From contig JAUUZS010000223.1 in NCBI GenBank assembly GCA_030589835.1, positions 1-7,012 on the forward strand: a stretch of DNA of 7,012 nt, in the 5' to 3' direction. Shown piece by piece: positions 1-6,421 of this stretch. The notes beneath the pieces were generated by a model that was not told where the DNA came from, did no database searches, and saw only the letters and a program-made list of their open reading frames with translations. The position numbers and the translations under genes were made by a program. This stretch comes from Cyclobacteriaceae bacterium. Lineage in GTDB: Bacteria > Bacteroidota > Bacteroidia > Cytophagales > Cyclobacteriaceae. How positions within the stretch are numbered: the stretch's first letter is position 1; every line of letters starts with the position of its first letter.

Positions 1-569
1 GTGACTTTGGTGTGAAGCCTGACCTTACGGTGTTTGGCAAAGTTGTAGCAGGAGGGTATCCTTCTGCCGGAGGTTTGGGAGGAAGCCAGGACGTGATGGA
101 ATACCTTGCAGCAGGCTTGCAGAGTGGAAAGAAACGAGCTATGGTTGGTGGAACCATGGCCGCCAATCCGATCAGTGCAGCCGCCGGTTACTACACGATC
201 ATGGAAATTGAGAAGCAAAACGCATGTGAAAAAGCCGGAAAGGCTGGTGACCGACTGACTAAGGGATTGCAGCAAATGATAGAGAAATATAATTTACCAT
301 TCGTGGCCTATAATCAGGGATCAATCAACCACCTCGAGACTTCGGGAGTGATGTTCATAAAATTAAACTGGTTTAAGATTATGAAAGTGCTCGCCGAAAT
401 AAAAGAACGAAAGCACATGATGGAAGAAATGGGCGCTGCGTATATGGCAGAGGGGCTTGTGACCTTAGCTGGCAGCAGGATGTACACCAGCATGGCCGAT
501 ACGGATGATATTATTGATGATGCGCTCAACCGTTTCGAAAATGTATTTCAAAAGATAGAAGGGGTTTAG
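1..569 (+). CDS. Class III PLP-dependent aminotransferase, GSA-aminomutase-like (5' truncated)
   Basis: This is the C-terminal part of a class III (ornithine/GSA-type) aminotransferase. The frame is open from the window edge (first full codon at base 3, reading DFGVKPDLTVFGKVVAGGYP) and stops with TAG at 567-569. The segment PDLTVFGK followed by AGGYPSAGGLGG is the class III PLP-lysine region; the lysine that would form the Schiff base is encoded at 39-41. The later GTMAANPISAAAG matches the GT(L/M)xxNPxxxAAG segment near the phosphate site, and the C-terminal GSRMYTSMADTDDIIDDALNRF is the usual end of the fold. Within class III it looks most like glutamate-1-semialdehyde 2,1-aminomutase and its catabolic relatives. 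A heme-biosynthesis role is unlikely because the next genes are a sugar kinase, an aldolase and a permease. The GTG at base 12 is internal, not the start. The amino donor and substrate cannot be read from this part. The family call is firm; the reaction is open. Confidence 0.9.
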   Translation, partial: DFGVKPDLTVFGKVVAGGYPSAGGLGGSQDVMEYLAAGLQSGKKRAMVGGTMAANPISAAAGYYTIMEIEKQNACEKAGKAGDRLTKGLQQMIEKYNLPFVAYNQGSINHLETSGVMFIKLNWFKIMKVLAEIKERKHMMEEMGAAYMAEGLVTLAGSRMYTSMADTDDIIDDALNRFENVFQKIEGV

Positions 570-811
570 TGTGCAAAAAAAGATTTTTTTATTAAGGAAT
601 AGAACTCTTGATAAGCTTTTAGAGAGTTAAAAGTGGCATGAGGCAGTAGCGGGAGGCAGAAAGAAAAGAAAGAAGTGCGTACTGAATAAGTTTAAGTGTA
701 TTTTATGATTTGTGTATAAATTAAAAATTATTTACTGATAGATATAAAAAGTTAGAAGGTACGCCTGGCAAGATGGCCTTATCTACAAAGGGGAAATATT
801 CATGAATTATA
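570..811 (+). other. Intergenic stretch between aminotransferase and kinase, no convincing gene
   Basis: This 242-bp stretch separates two genes of one orientation and is longer than the other gaps in the cluster. It begins with a 19-codon GTG frame at 571-630, one base after the aminotransferase stop. A run of seven A and seven T (575-590) and a 6-bp inverted repeat (603-608 with 623-628, then AAAA) could weaken transcription but neither is a clear terminator. The middle is purine-rich (about 650-676), then very AT-rich (about 690-750). A TTTG at 709-712 lies 16 nt before TATTTACT at 729-736, a poor match to the Bacteroidota TTTG/TAnnTTTG promoter. The kinase may thus have its own promoter here, but I cannot place it. 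The last bases hold an 8-codon frame described under the kinase start. Confidence 0.5.
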
Positions 812-829
812 TTGGTGAGATGTTATAGC
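788..829 (+). promoter_or_regulatory. Translation start region of the kinase with an 8-codon upstream frame
   Basis: The best Shine-Dalgarno-like sequence here is AAGGGGAAA (788-796). It precedes an ATG at 802 that opens a tiny frame, MNYIGEML, ending with TAG at 826-828, one base before the ATG of the kinase at 830. The kinase ATG itself has only a weak GGTGAG (814-819) in front. Ribosomes may load at 802, finish at 828 and restart at 830, so that the small frame couples translation; equally, the G-rich site may serve the kinase at long range. This is an inference from positions only. Confidence 0.3.
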
Positions 830-2365
830 ATGGAGAGAAAATATGTAATAGCCCATGATGTAGGTACGAGTAGCAATAAGGCAGTGTTGATGGATACTGA
901 GGGAAAAATTATTGCCTCTTCGGAGAAGGAATACCCCTTTTCTTATCCCAATCCCGGTTGGGTAGAACAGAATCCTGAGGATTATTGGCAAGCAATTGTT
1001 GCTTCCACAAAATCAATCATTGAGACCTCTGAAATTAAGTCATCTGAGATCATAGGAATTGTCCATACCACACAGGCTATGGGGATTATTCCTATTGACG
1101 ATGAAAATAATATACTTTATAATAACATCACCTGGGTGGATGGCAGGGCTGAAGCTCAGGCAGCAAAGCTCATGCGCCGATTTTTAGGTAGAAAGGTATT
1201 CAAATCCATTGTCGGAATAGAACTCACCGGAAAGGATGTAATCCCAAAGCTGATGTGGCTAAAGGAAACCCATCCGGATATTTATGAAAAAACCCAATAT
1301 TTTCTTGATGTAAATGGATTTCTGAAATTTAAAGCAACAGGAAAAAAAGTTGCGGAATGGTCAGGCGCTTGCTCATACGCTTTCAATTTGAAGAAGAAGG
1401 ATTGGGAAGGTATATTTTTTAAGCTTGCAGGAATTGATACGGCAAAACTTCCCCCACTTGTGCGATCAATTGATAAGGTAGGTGGGTTGACCGAGACAGC
1501 GGCGGATGAGATGGGACTTGATCCTGGCATCCCGGTATTTGGCGGGTGCGACGATACGCAAAGCGCAGCAATCGGGACAGGCGCAATTGAAGAAGGCGAA
1601 GGGCATATTTACCTGGGGACTTCAGCCTGGGTTGGCGTGATGACAAAAAGAGATCCGAAATTCAGAACTGGCGCGGTCTGCCTGCAAAGTGCCGACCCCT
1701 CAAAAAACCTGGTCGTTGGCATTACCGAATCGGCAGGGGCCAATCTGGAATGGTTGATCGAGCGGTTCTATTCCATAGAAAAAAACAGCATAAAAGGCGA
1801 AAGTATTTATGAGCTAATGGATATGGAAGCCATTGAAACCCCTCCCGGGTCAGATCATTTAATTTTTACGCCGTGGCTTTTGGGTGAGCGATGTCCCGTG
1901 AGCACCACCACCACACGCGGCACAATTTATAATTTAAGCCTGGAGCATAAAAGAGGCCATTTTGTCAGGGCACTTTCAGAAGGCATCGCCTATAATCTGC
2001 GATGGATCATTGAAAATTATGAAAGGGATTTCGGTTTTAAAATCCCATCCTTAAGAATCACTGGGGGTGGAACGCAAAATGATAATTGGATGCAAATTTT
2101 TGCAGACGTCACGAAACGAAAAATCATCACCACCAATCAACCTAAAATGGCCGGGGCAATCGGGGCGGCAATGTGCGCCTTTGTTGGAGCCGGGGTATTT
2201 ACAGAATTCAAAGCTGTTCATTCGATCGTAGGAAAGAATAAGGAGTTTCTTCCTAATCCTGACAATTACGCAATTTACGATGAGTTATTTTCAGGGTATA
2301 AAAATATTTACAAATCACTGAAAACTACATACAAGCATTCAAATTCAAAAAGATTTACATTATAA
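830..2365 (+). CDS. FGGY-family carbohydrate kinase (xylulokinase-like)
   Basis: This 511-aa protein, of normal length for the family, phosphorylates a sugar or polyol with ATP in the cytoplasm. The N-terminal phosphate motif is HDVGTSSNKAVL (residues 9-20). GWVEQNPEDYW (43-53) and TWVDGRAEAQ (101-110) are typical of xylulokinase-type members. GGCDDTQSAAIGTG (238-251) carries the probable catalytic aspartate D241. FTPWLLGERCP (346-356) and the adenosine-binding stretch TGGGTQNDNWMQIFADV (411-427) complete the second domain. The segment HTTQAMGIIPID (79-90) stands where D-xylulose kinases usually have GQMHG, so xylulose is not assured; other ketoses or polyols are possible. I chose ATG 830 over TTG 812 because family proteins begin a few residues before the phosphate motif, as MERKYVIAHD does. 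The class II aldolase begins 11 nt downstream, so the product is probably a ketose phosphate for that enzyme. The family call is firm; the substrate is unknown. Confidence 0.93.
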   Translation: MERKYVIAHDVGTSSNKAVLMDTEGKIIASSEKEYPFSYPNPGWVEQNPEDYWQAIVASTKSIIETSEIKSSEIIGIVHTTQAMGIIPIDDENNILYNNITWVDGRAEAQAAKLMRRFLGRKVFKSIVGIELTGKDVIPKLMWLKETHPDIYEKTQYFLDVNGFLKFKATGKKVAEWSGACSYAFNLKKKDWEGIFFKLAGIDTAKLPPLVRSIDKVGGLTETAADEMGLDPGIPVFGGCDDTQSAAIGTGAIEEGEGHIYLGTSAWVGVMTKRDPKFRTGAVCLQSADPSKNLVVGITESAGANLEWLIERFYSIEKNSIKGESIYELMDMEAIETPPGSDHLIFTPWLLGERCPVSTTTTRGTIYNLSLEHKRGHFVRALSEGIAYNLRWIIENYERDFGFKIPSLRITGGGTQNDNWMQIFADVTKRKIITTNQPKMAGAIGAAMCAFVGAGVFTEFKAVHSIVGKNKEFLPNPDNYAIYDELFSGYKNIYKSLKTTYKHSNSKRFTL

Positions 2366-2376
2366 AGGATAAAAAT

Positions 2377-3033
2377 ATGACTATTGATGAGGTAAAAAAA
2401 CTGGTTTGCGATTCGGGAAAGGAACTGCTTGCCACTGGGTACGTGTCTGGTACATGGGGAAATATTAGTTGCAGAATTGATGATACCATGATGGCGATCA
2501 CACCGAGCGGAAGGGAATATGAAACCATGACGGTCGATGATATCGTTATCGTAAATTATAAGGATCACAGCTATGAAGGTTCCATCAAACCTTCATCAGA
2601 ATTTAAGCTCCACACCGAAATATATAGAACCAGGGATAAAATCAAAGCAGTTATCCATACGCACCAGATGAATGCCTCAACGGTGGCTGCTGCCAGGCGT
2701 GACGTCCCACCAATTCTGGATGATATGGCGCAGATTATTGGTCCGTCTGTACGATGTGCTGAATATGCCTTGCCAAATACGAAGAAAATTGTAAGAGCTA
2801 CGGTGAAAGCGCTAAAAGGAAGATATGCTGCCTTAATGGCCAACCATGGCGCAGTGTGTGTGGGTCGCGACATGAAAGAGGCGTTTGTAGTGTGCCAGGT
2901 ATTGGAGAAAGCGTGTAAGGCATTTATTGAGGCAGAATTTTTAGGTGGGGCAAAAGGAATAAGCAAATTTGAAGCGCATTTGATGCACCAGTTTTATTTG
3001 TTGAAATACTCCAAACAAAAGAAAAAAGATTGA
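2377..3033 (+). CDS. Class II aldolase/adducin family, L-fuculose-1-phosphate aldolase-like
   Basis: This 218-aa cytoplasmic zinc enzyme is close to the length of FucA (about 215 aa). Class II aldolases of this type split a sugar phosphate into DHAP and an aldehyde; relatives act as epimerases or decarboxylases. All core elements are visible: TWGNIS (26-31) and TPSG (42-45) for phosphate binding, KPSSEFKLH (71-79) with the catalytic glutamate E75, the zinc histidines H94 and H96 in VIHTHQ, and the third zinc ligand H157 in LMANHG. The presence of E75 favours aldolase over RibD-like or adducin-like non-enzymes, while RhaD or AraD-type activity cannot be excluded. ATG 2377 follows AAAGGA (2364-2369) at a 7-nt spacing, and the A-rich gap of 11 nt after the kinase stop indicates one transcript. 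Together with the kinase it forms a phosphorylate-then-cleave pair. The symbol fucA is withheld because no fucose isomerase is in view. Confidence 0.9.
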   Translation: MTIDEVKKLVCDSGKELLATGYVSGTWGNISCRIDDTMMAITPSGREYETMTVDDIVIVNYKDHSYEGSIKPSSEFKLHTEIYRTRDKIKAVIHTHQMNASTVAAARRDVPPILDDMAQIIGPSVRCAEYALPNTKKIVRATVKALKGRYAALMANHGAVCVGRDMKEAFVVCQVLEKACKAFIEAEFLGGAKGISKFEAHLMHQFYLLKYSKQKKKD

Positions 3034-3184
3034 ATTAGAGTCTGTCCATAATGTCCGATCTCTGCGTTACGCTTGTTTCTAAAAAACTCATTTACAAACG
3101 TAAACTCTGTTTTTCAGAAACTGTACAAGCCTTGATCTCGAACATTCTGAACAGACTCGAAGTTTATAGACAGACTCGAATTAG
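3032..3184 (+). repeat. MITE-like palindromic element with terminal inverted repeats and flanking direct repeat
   Basis: The gap between aldolase and permease is filled by a nested palindrome. Its ends, GAGTCTGTCCATA (3038-3050) and TATAGACAGACTC (3165-3177), are inverted repeats matching at 12 of 13 positions. Directly outside both ends stands GAATTAG (3032-3038 and 3178-3184, sharing one G with the left end), which looks like a 6-7 bp target-site duplication. Inside, GTTTCTAAAAAAC (3075-3087) pairs with GTTTTTCAGAAAC (3109-3121) at 12 of 13 positions, GCTTGT (3071-3076) with ACAAGC (3125-3130), and TTTAC (3091-3095) with GTAAA (3100-3104) around the loop AAAC. ACAGACTCGAA occurs twice (3151-3161, 3170-3180), so the left arm can pair with either copy. 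No protein is encoded, so mobility would need a transposase elsewhere. In RNA it would form a long hairpin that may lower expression of the permease or protect the upstream message. Confidence 0.75.
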
Positions 3185-3200
3185 GCCCAGAGGATGAAAT

Positions 3201-4409
3201 ATGGGAAATGATGAAATAAAAATTTACCGGTACCGCTGGGTCATTCTGGCCTTGTACTTTTTAATTACGGTAATTATTGAAATTCAATGGTTGACTTTTG
3301 CTTCCATCGCCTCGGCTGCACAGGATTTTTATAATGTCACTGCGCTTAAGGTCGATTTTCTTTCTATGATTTACATGATTGTGTTTATCATATTGAGTAT
3401 TCCGGCCTCCTACATTATCGATACCTATGGTCTGAAAAGAGGATTGGCAATTGGCGCCATCCTAACTGGGGTGTTCTCCCTTATGAAAGCTGTTTTTGCC
3501 GAAAGCTATGTGATGGTTGCAATTGCACAAACAGGATTGGCAGCAGCACAGCCTTTTATTCTCAATGCGCTCACAAAAGTCGGGGCACAGTGGTTTCCGA
3601 AAAATGAACGGGCTACCGTTGTCGGTATCGGATCGCTGGCCCAATATATAGGGATAATTATTGCTCTTGCTTTAACGCCTGTTTTAATCTCTCAAGGCAA
3701 CGCCGGATCATTCGACCTCAAGCAAATGCTAATATTTTATGGAGTGATTTCGGTTGCCGGATCAATATTGTTGCTTCTTTTTTTTAAAGAGAAACCACCA
3801 ACTCCTCCATCTACCTTAGAAGAAGCAGTCAGAATAAGCCCCATAGACGGGATGAAAAAAATAGTTCGATCCATAGATATGAGACTATTGTTGCTCATGT
3901 TCTTTATCGGCCTGGGAATTTTTAATGCCGTGAGTACGTGCATTGATCAGATTTGTGGTAGTTTATCCATGGAAGAAACCGGTATGGTGGGAGGTGTAAT
4001 GTTGGTAGGTGGTGTATTGGGCGCATTGATCATACCCCCGATTTCCGATAAAGTTGAAAAAAGGAAGCCGTTTTTAATTCTTTGCATGGCACTTATGCTG
4101 CCCGGACTAATTGGCCTGACCTACTTTACAGCATTTACTCCACTACTAATTTCCGGATTTATTTTTGGCTTTTTCATTATGAGCGCCGGACCAATAGGAT
4201 TTCAATACGGAGCAGAGAAGAGTTATCCTGCCCCGGAATCCATCTCGCAAGGATTTATTTTGCTGGCGGGCCAGGTATCCGGGATTTTATTTGTTGTTGG
4301 TGTGAACTCATTTGGTGTTTTTGCCTCCATGCTTTCCTTTATAATTCTTGTTGTATTCAATGTTATGCTCACCCTCAGGCTGTCAGAATCGTTCGTAAAA
4401 TCAAAATAG
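3201..4409 (+). CDS. MFS permease, FLVCR/SLC49-like
   Basis: This 402-aa inner-membrane protein has about twelve hydrophobic spans, six on each side of a charged loop (residues 196-226), as in the major facilitator superfamily. Its segments match animal FLVCR proteins as I remember them: QWLTFASI after span 1 start (29-36), VDFLSMIYM (51-59), YIIDTYGLK (71-79), AQPFIL (116-121), AVSTCIDQ (243-250), GPIGFQYGAEKSYP (330-343) and AGQVSGILF (356-364). FLVCR1/2 carry choline and ethanolamine, with heme also claimed. The counterparts of their substrate-site tryptophan (W30) and two glutamines (Q117, Q358) are present, but the tyrosine of span 7 is replaced by asparagine (N242). ATG 3201 follows AGAGGA (3189-3194). 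Position after kinase and aldolase makes it the likely importer of the pathway substrate, perhaps an amino alcohol or amino polyol given the aminotransferase; that substrate is inference. Confidence 0.88.
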   Translation: MGNDEIKIYRYRWVILALYFLITVIIEIQWLTFASIASAAQDFYNVTALKVDFLSMIYMIVFIILSIPASYIIDTYGLKRGLAIGAILTGVFSLMKAVFAESYVMVAIAQTGLAAAQPFILNALTKVGAQWFPKNERATVVGIGSLAQYIGIIIALALTPVLISQGNAGSFDLKQMLIFYGVISVAGSILLLLFFKEKPPTPPSTLEEAVRISPIDGMKKIVRSIDMRLLLLMFFIGLGIFNAVSTCIDQICGSLSMEETGMVGGVMLVGGVLGALIIPPISDKVEKRKPFLILCMALMLPGLIGLTYFTAFTPLLISGFIFGFFIMSAGPIGFQYGAEKSYPAPESISQGFILLAGQVSGILFVVGVNSFGVFASMLSFIILVVFNVMLTLRLSESFVKSK

Positions 4410-4421
4410 CTGACATAATTC

Positions 4422-4447
4422 TATAAAAATTTATTTTAATTTTTATA
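4422..4447 (+). terminator. AT-only hairpin after the permease gene
   Basis: TATAAAAATT (4422-4431) and AATTTTTATA (4438-4447) form a perfect 10-bp stem with a 6-nt loop, starting 12 nt after the permease stop. It is followed by TTTG and lacks G-C pairs, so it is not a classical strong intrinsic terminator. Its position at the end of the cluster, before a gene of different function, suggests transcription ends or slows here. An A/T-rich stretch forming a stem by chance is the alternative. Confidence 0.4.
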
Positions 4448-4451
4448 TTTG
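4444..4451 (+). promoter_or_regulatory. Possible Bacteroidota -7 box upstream of the sigma factor
   Basis: TATATTTG fits the Bacteroidota -7 consensus TAnnTTTG exactly and lies 90 nt before the sigma-factor ATG. No TTTG is found at the expected -33 distance upstream, and the box overlaps the AT hairpin, so the match may be chance in AT-rich DNA. Confidence 0.25.
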
Positions 4452-4541
4452 TCTTTACACCGTAAAATATCAACTTACCTAACCTGGAGTTTTAATTCTT
4501 TTTTTGATATCGATTTGATTATTCGATGAGGTTAAAAGTAT

Positions 4542-5144
4542 ATGGTAATTTCAGATAAAGCTGTAATTTCTAGTCTGCGCTCAGGAGACAAAAATGTTTA
4601 TGAGCAGTTATTTCTCGATAACTACAAGAACCTGGTTTTATATGCCAAAAAATTTGTTATGGAGACGGAGACCGCCCGCGACCTGGTTCAGGATGTTTTT
4701 GTTTATCTGTGGGATAAACGCCAAAAAATCAATATCGATAAGTCACTTTCTTCCTACTTATTTCGTGCTGTACACAATGGCTGTATCAATTATTTGAAGC
4801 GGGAATCAACAAAAGAAAATTATATTAAGCAGTTTTTAATTAATCTTAATGAAGGTTCATATAAATCTTCATCAAATGAAGATGCCTATGAATTAGTTGT
4901 TCACAAGGATCTTTCAGTAAGAATTGAAACTATAGTTGAAACACTCCCCGAGCAATGCAGAAATATTTTCAGAATGAGTAGATTCCGTGGCATGAAGAAT
5001 AAAGAAATTGCGGAAATATATTCCATTTCTCCGCGAACAGTAGAAACCCAAATTTATAGGGCATTAAAGGTTTTGAAGGAAAATCTTAGACCTTATTTAG
5101 CAATTTCCACCAGCCTTATCCTTATTATAATTAAAAGTATATAA
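4542..5144 (+). CDS. RNA polymerase ECF sigma-70 factor, Bacteroidota FecI-like type
   Basis: This 200-aa protein directs RNA polymerase to a small set of promoters, usually those of a neighbouring TonB-dependent receptor operon. Region 2 spans about residues 14-88, with ARDLVQDVFVYLWDKR (45-60, core-polymerase binding) and SYLFRAVHNGCINYLKR (71-87, -10 recognition). Region 4 spans about 128-183, with LPEQCRNIFRMSRFRGM (135-151) and the helix-turn-helix KNKEIAEIYSISPRTVETQ (152-170). The hydrophobic tail AISTSLILIIIKSI (187-200) is a common feature of this Bacteroidota group. ATG 4542 has a GAGG (4528-4531) upstream. The FecR gene follows after 54 nt, which marks the pair as sigma and anti-sigma. 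Activity is thus expected to be held down at the membrane until the receptor binds ligand. The family is certain; the target promoters are inferred from neighbourhood. Confidence 0.95.
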   Translation: MVISDKAVISSLRSGDKNVYEQLFLDNYKNLVLYAKKFVMETETARDLVQDVFVYLWDKRQKINIDKSLSSYLFRAVHNGCINYLKRESTKENYIKQFLINLNEGSYKSSSNEDAYELVVHKDLSVRIETIVETLPEQCRNIFRMSRFRGMKNKEIAEIYSISPRTVETQIYRALKVLKENLRPYLAISTSLILIIIKSI

Positions 5145-5198
5145 TTCTTGTAAGTAGTAATGATCAAGGGATTGCCATAGATATATTACGCTTGAAAA

Positions 5199-6296
5199 AT
5201 GAAAAAAGAGGATCAGTTCGATAACAATATTATTGTCAGATTTTTGATGAGTGAAGCTTCTGAAGAAGATGTAAAGCTTCTTGAAGATTGGATTTCCTCA
5301 GATACCGAACACTATAGCTATTTTGAGCAAATTAGAGATACCTGGAATTCCATTGAGGTAGAAAAAGAACTGGATAAGCATAGCATTCAATCCGATTTCA
5401 GCAACGTTCTTTCTCGGATCGAAGATAAACCAATCAACAATAATAGTTTTAATTCCAAGCTTAGGAACTTTAATGGCAATTGGTTTATTAAAGTTGCGGC
5501 TGTTTTTATTTTGGGTTTTGTAGTGTCATGGCTGGTTTTTGATCCGTCAATTCCCGCTATGAAAAATAAAACCGCTTTCAACATCATTGAAACCCCAAAA
5601 GGCAGCAGTACTACCATCAATTTGCCCGATGGCAGTAAAATATGGCTCAATGCAGGTTCTAAACTAAGATATCCACAAAAATTTTCGCATGACATAAGAA
5701 ATGTATTCCTGGAAGGGGAAGCTTTTTTTGATGTTGCAAAAGACAAAGACCGTTTGTTTTTGGTGGAGACTCCCGATCTCAAGGTAAAGGTCTTCGGCAC
5801 AAAATTTAATGTGAAGTCCTACCCGGGAGATCAGACCGTCGAGACCACACTGGTAGAAGGCTCGGTAAGTATCCAAAAGAATTTAGAAGGCAAGGCTGCA
5901 GGAAAAGAAATAACCATGGAGCCCAACCAAAGAATCGTGTTGTATAAAGAGATAAAAAAAGTCACACCGAATGAAAACCAGGTAAAAAGGATAAAAAATG
6001 TACCGGCAAGAAAGGCCAAATTTGTCCTGTCAAAGCGTATCCAGACCGATAGGTTTACCTCCTGGAAAGACGGCCAGCTAATCATTAAAAGTGAGCCTAT
6101 GATAAAATTGGCAGTGACGCTGGAGCGGAGATATAATGTAAAAATTCATTTTGAAGACGAAACAATAAAACAATTCAGGTTTACCGGAACGATTGAAGAT
6201 GAAACCATTGAGCAGGTAATGTCAGCAATCAAGATTGCAGCATCAATTGATTTTAGAATTGTAGAACGGGAGATCTGGATAAGTAAAATGGAGTAA
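5199..6296 (+). CDS. FecR-family anti-sigma factor with DUF4974 domain
   Basis: This 365-aa single-pass inner-membrane protein is the likely partner of the sigma factor just upstream. The cytoplasmic part (1-94) begins with the acidic, helical stretch usual for these regulators (IIVRFLMSEASEEDVKLLEDW, roughly residues 11-31) and should bind the sigma factor. One membrane span lies at about 95-114 (WFIKVAAVFILGFVVSWLVF). The periplasmic FecR domain covers about 125-226 and shows TPKGSSTTINLPDGSKIWLN (132-151), FLEGEAFFDVAKD (170-182) and FGTKFNVKSYPGD (199-211), all hallmark segments. The C-terminal DUF4974 domain covers about 287-363 (SWKDGQLIIKSEPM, then FTGTIEDETIEQVMSAI). It is complete, with a length normal for the family. 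In Bacteroidota such proteins receive the signal from the receptor STN domain across the periplasm. Whether it is an inhibitor only or also needed for activity, as in E. coli FecR, cannot be told. Confidence 0.95.
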   Translation: MKKEDQFDNNIIVRFLMSEASEEDVKLLEDWISSDTEHYSYFEQIRDTWNSIEVEKELDKHSIQSDFSNVLSRIEDKPINNNSFNSKLRNFNGNWFIKVAAVFILGFVVSWLVFDPSIPAMKNKTAFNIIETPKGSSTTINLPDGSKIWLNAGSKLRYPQKFSHDIRNVFLEGEAFFDVAKDKDRLFLVETPDLKVKVFGTKFNVKSYPGDQTVETTLVEGSVSIQKNLEGKAAGKEITMEPNQRIVLYKEIKKVTPNENQVKRIKNVPARKAKFVLSKRIQTDRFTSWKDGQLIIKSEPMIKLAVTLERRYNVKIHFEDETIKQFRFTGTIEDETIEQVMSAIKIAASIDFRIVEREIWISKME

Positions 6297-6421
6297 TAGA
6301 ACATAATGAAATTCAATTTATTGTAGCAGAAAGTTGCGAATAATTATCCTGCGCATACATTTTTGATTGATATCAATAGTCGAATTAATAAAACAATTAG
6401 TACTTTAACCGAGAGAGAATT
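6297..6421 (+). promoter_or_regulatory. Leader of the receptor gene with a 12-bp palindrome
   Basis: This 125-bp gap should hold any promoter driven by the neighbouring sigma factor. It contains the perfect palindrome ATTGATATCAAT (6366-6377), 44 nt before the receptor ATG. Just upstream, TACATTTTTG (6356-6365) resembles a TAnnTTTG box with two extra T, and GTTG (6333-6336) lies about 19 nt before it. GAGAGAGA (6411-6418) may serve as a ribosome binding site. No site here can be assigned with certainty. Confidence 0.3.

Noticed and set aside
12..14. GTG at 12 as the true start of the aminotransferase
   Set aside because: The frame continues to the window edge with the family sequence DFG before it, and the PLP-lysine lies only nine codons in, so most of the protein is upstream of the window.
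575..590. A7-GA-T7 run as an intrinsic terminator of the aminotransferase
   Set aside because: The stem would consist only of A-T pairs with a loop of two to four bases, too weak to call.
812..829. TTG at 812 as the start of the kinase
   Set aside because: ATG 830 in the same frame gives the usual FGGY N-terminus a few residues before the phosphate motif, and the added MVRCYS has no family support.
2571..2966. 131-codon open frame on the minus strand inside the aldolase gene
   Set aside because: It lies fully opposite a gene with all catalytic motifs and its translation shows no recognisable domain.
3151..3180. Repeated ACAGACTCGAA as the start of a CRISPR-like array
   Set aside because: Only two copies 19 nt apart, both explained as copies of the palindromic element's end.
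4082..4426. 114-codon plus-strand frame overlapping the end of the permease gene
   Set aside because: The permease frame is intact through its last membrane span; the second frame is rich in Cys, Trp and Arg without domain features, so it is a reading-frame shadow.
5387..5800. 137-codon open frame on the minus strand inside the FecR gene
   Set aside because: It is the antisense shadow of the conserved FecR domain; its composition reflects the complement of that gene.
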